Source: Chitinophagaceae bacterium UBA2791
GTDB lineage: Bacteria; Bacteroidota; Bacteroidia; Chitinophagales; Chitinophagaceae
Length of the DNA: 8,187 bases
Assembly: GCA_002352105.1 (NCBI GenBank)
Contig: DEHV01000059.1
Span: 1 to 8,187 of the forward strand
Direction: 5' to 3'
Below, one piece after another: positions 7,219 to 8,187 of the stretch. A program made the position numbers and the translations under genes. The first letter of the stretch is position 1, and every line of letters starts with the position of its first letter. The notes under the pieces were generated by a model. The model was not told the DNA's origin. It did not search any database and worked only from the letters and a program-made list of their open reading frames with translations.

Positions 7219-8187
7219 TTAAAAAGTAAATGACAAATTCAAACCGATGCTGCGCGTCATAGGCACGCCTGTTGATTCAAACCCTTGCGCAACGGTAAAC
7301 GGACCAAAGCCGCCTTCGGGATTAGCCCCCATTTCCTTGATCTCCTTATTCTGATACAGGTAGAACAGGTTGCGGCATACGGCTGAAAGCTTAGCTGTTT
7401 TGAATATGTTCGTCTTTTTTAGCGATCTGCTGAAGTCATACCCAATGATGATCTCACGAAGCGATACATAATCTGCGGGTAATACAAACGCTTCGCCTAT
7501 ATTGCCATAGCTCATGCTTGTATAATAGGCCTGCCTGCCGAGTACGATCGTACTCTTTTCAAATTTGCCGTCAGGCTGTTCGATCACGCCATCTGCGATC
7601 AGGTTATCGCCATTCTCCGTTCCTTTCCCGGTTCCTACAGACCATTGCTGCAGTTTTGAGTAGGAGAATATCTTGCCTCCCTTCCGGATATCAACCAGGA
7701 AGGACAGGGAAATTCCCTTGTAGAAAAACGAGTTGGTGATCCCGGAGAGAAAATCGGGTTGGACATTACCCAGTACGGAGGTCTCGCTTTCACGCTGGTA
7801 GGCTCCGGCTGCTGTCAGCCATTTTTCTCCCGTCGGCGTTCTCTTGAACGCATAGCCTACAATATTGCCATATGCCAGACCGGGCCTGGCTTCGATACTC
7901 ATTTCAGCCGTGCTGTATAGCGTAAGGGCATTGATCTCCGGATAAAGCTCAACCACTTTCGAGCGGTTCCTGGAAAAATTGATCAGGGTATTCCAGGTAA
8001 AATTCTTCGAAGCAATGGGAGATCCTGATAACATGATCTCAATCCCTTTGTTGCGAATCTCCCCGGCATTGATCAGCTTAGAAGAAAAACCTGTAGCAGC
8101 CGGAATATTGACGCTTAATATCTGGTTTTTACTGGCAGAACTATAATAAGTAAAATCGATTCCAATGCGATTGTTCAGGAACCTGAG
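7219..8187 (-). CDS. SusC/RagA-family TonB-linked outer-membrane transporter (C-terminal third)
   Basis: The frame is open from the right edge to TAA at 7221-7219, giving the last 322 residues; the start lies outside the window. Family members usually have about 1000-1100 residues, so the TonB box, plug and first barrel strands are missing here. Typical C-terminal SusC signatures are present: NVQPDFLSGITNSFFYKGIS with FLVDIRKGGKIFSYSKLQQW, then DYVSLREIIIGYDFSRSL and AVCRNLFYLYQNKE, ending GVPMTRSIGLNLSFTF. The final Phe after alternating hydrophobic residues is the usual outer-membrane barrel insertion signal. The protein is the TonB-dependent importer that works with the SusD-like lipoprotein encoded 20 bases downstream, moving oligosaccharide into the periplasm. 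Its tail is intact and shows no frameshift. Confidence 0.95.
   Translation of the reverse strand, partial: LRFLNNRIGIDFTYYSSASKNQILSVNIPAATGFSSKLINAGEIRNKGIEIMLSGSPIASKNFTWNTLINFSRNRSKVVELYPEINALTLYSTAEMSIEARPGLAYGNIVGYAFKRTPTGEKWLTAAGAYQRESETSVLGNVQPDFLSGITNSFFYKGISLSFLVDIRKGGKIFSYSKLQQWSVGTGKGTENGDNLIADGVIEQPDGKFEKSTIVLGRQAYYTSMSYGNIGEAFVLPADYVSLREIIIGYDFSRSLKKTNIFKTAKLSAVCRNLFYLYQNKEIKEMGANPEGGFGPFTVAQGFESTGVPMTRSIGLNLSFTF

Larger units (their letters stand above)
1..8187 (-). other. Part of a SusC/SusD polysaccharide utilisation locus
   Basis: Five co-directional genes (susC-like, susD-like, esterase, two beta-helix proteins) with gaps of 20, 81, -4 and 112 bases form a probable single operon. 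All three non-SusC/SusD products carry signal peptides, and only SusD has a lipobox. No regulator (hybrid two-component system, ECF sigma/anti-sigma pair) and no recognised glycoside hydrolase lies inside the window; these may lie beyond either edge. Import of an esterified oligosaccharide is the simplest reading, but the substrate is unknown. Confidence 0.8.

Overview
The window looks like part of a Bacteroidota chromosome, probably from the Chitinophagaceae/Sphingobacteriales side of the phylum. This rests on a SusC/SusD outer-membrane pair, a SusD of the SusD-like_2 type, start sites without clear Shine-Dalgarno sequences, and exported proteins whose signal peptides end in A-Q. The lineage is inferred from gene type only; no ribosomal RNA or housekeeping marker is present.

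All genes lie on the minus strand and read right to left as one probable operon. First comes the 3' third of a susC-like TonB-dependent transporter gene (8187 to 7219, 5' end outside the window). After 20 bases comes a complete susD-like lipoprotein gene (7198 to 5690). An 81-base gap with an 8-bp-stem hairpin and a run of nine T follows. Next is an exported alpha/beta-hydrolase of the acetyl-xylan-esterase/dienelactone-hydrolase type (5607 to 4438). Its stop overlaps the start of a 753-residue exported right-handed beta-helix protein (4441 to 2180). After 112 bases comes a second, paralogous beta-helix protein (2067 to the left edge, still open at base 1, so its last ~50 residues are outside the window).

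The set reads as the downstream half of a polysaccharide utilisation locus (PUL). The SusC/SusD pair would capture and import an oligosaccharide at the outer membrane. The esterase would remove acetyl or other ester groups. The two beta-helix proteins, whose fold is shared by many polysaccharide lyases, hydrolases and epimerases, would cut or bind the chain. The substrate cannot be read from the sequence.

The most interesting part is the tandem pair of beta-helix proteins. I cannot place them in a named enzyme family. They share an unusual architecture: a jelly-roll-like domain inserted right after the N-terminal cap strands, a long beta-helix with two strongly conserved blocks, and a C-terminal Ig-like domain. 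No mobile element, CRISPR array, tRNA, rRNA or regulator gene was seen, and no stretch longer than about 115 bases lacks a gene.
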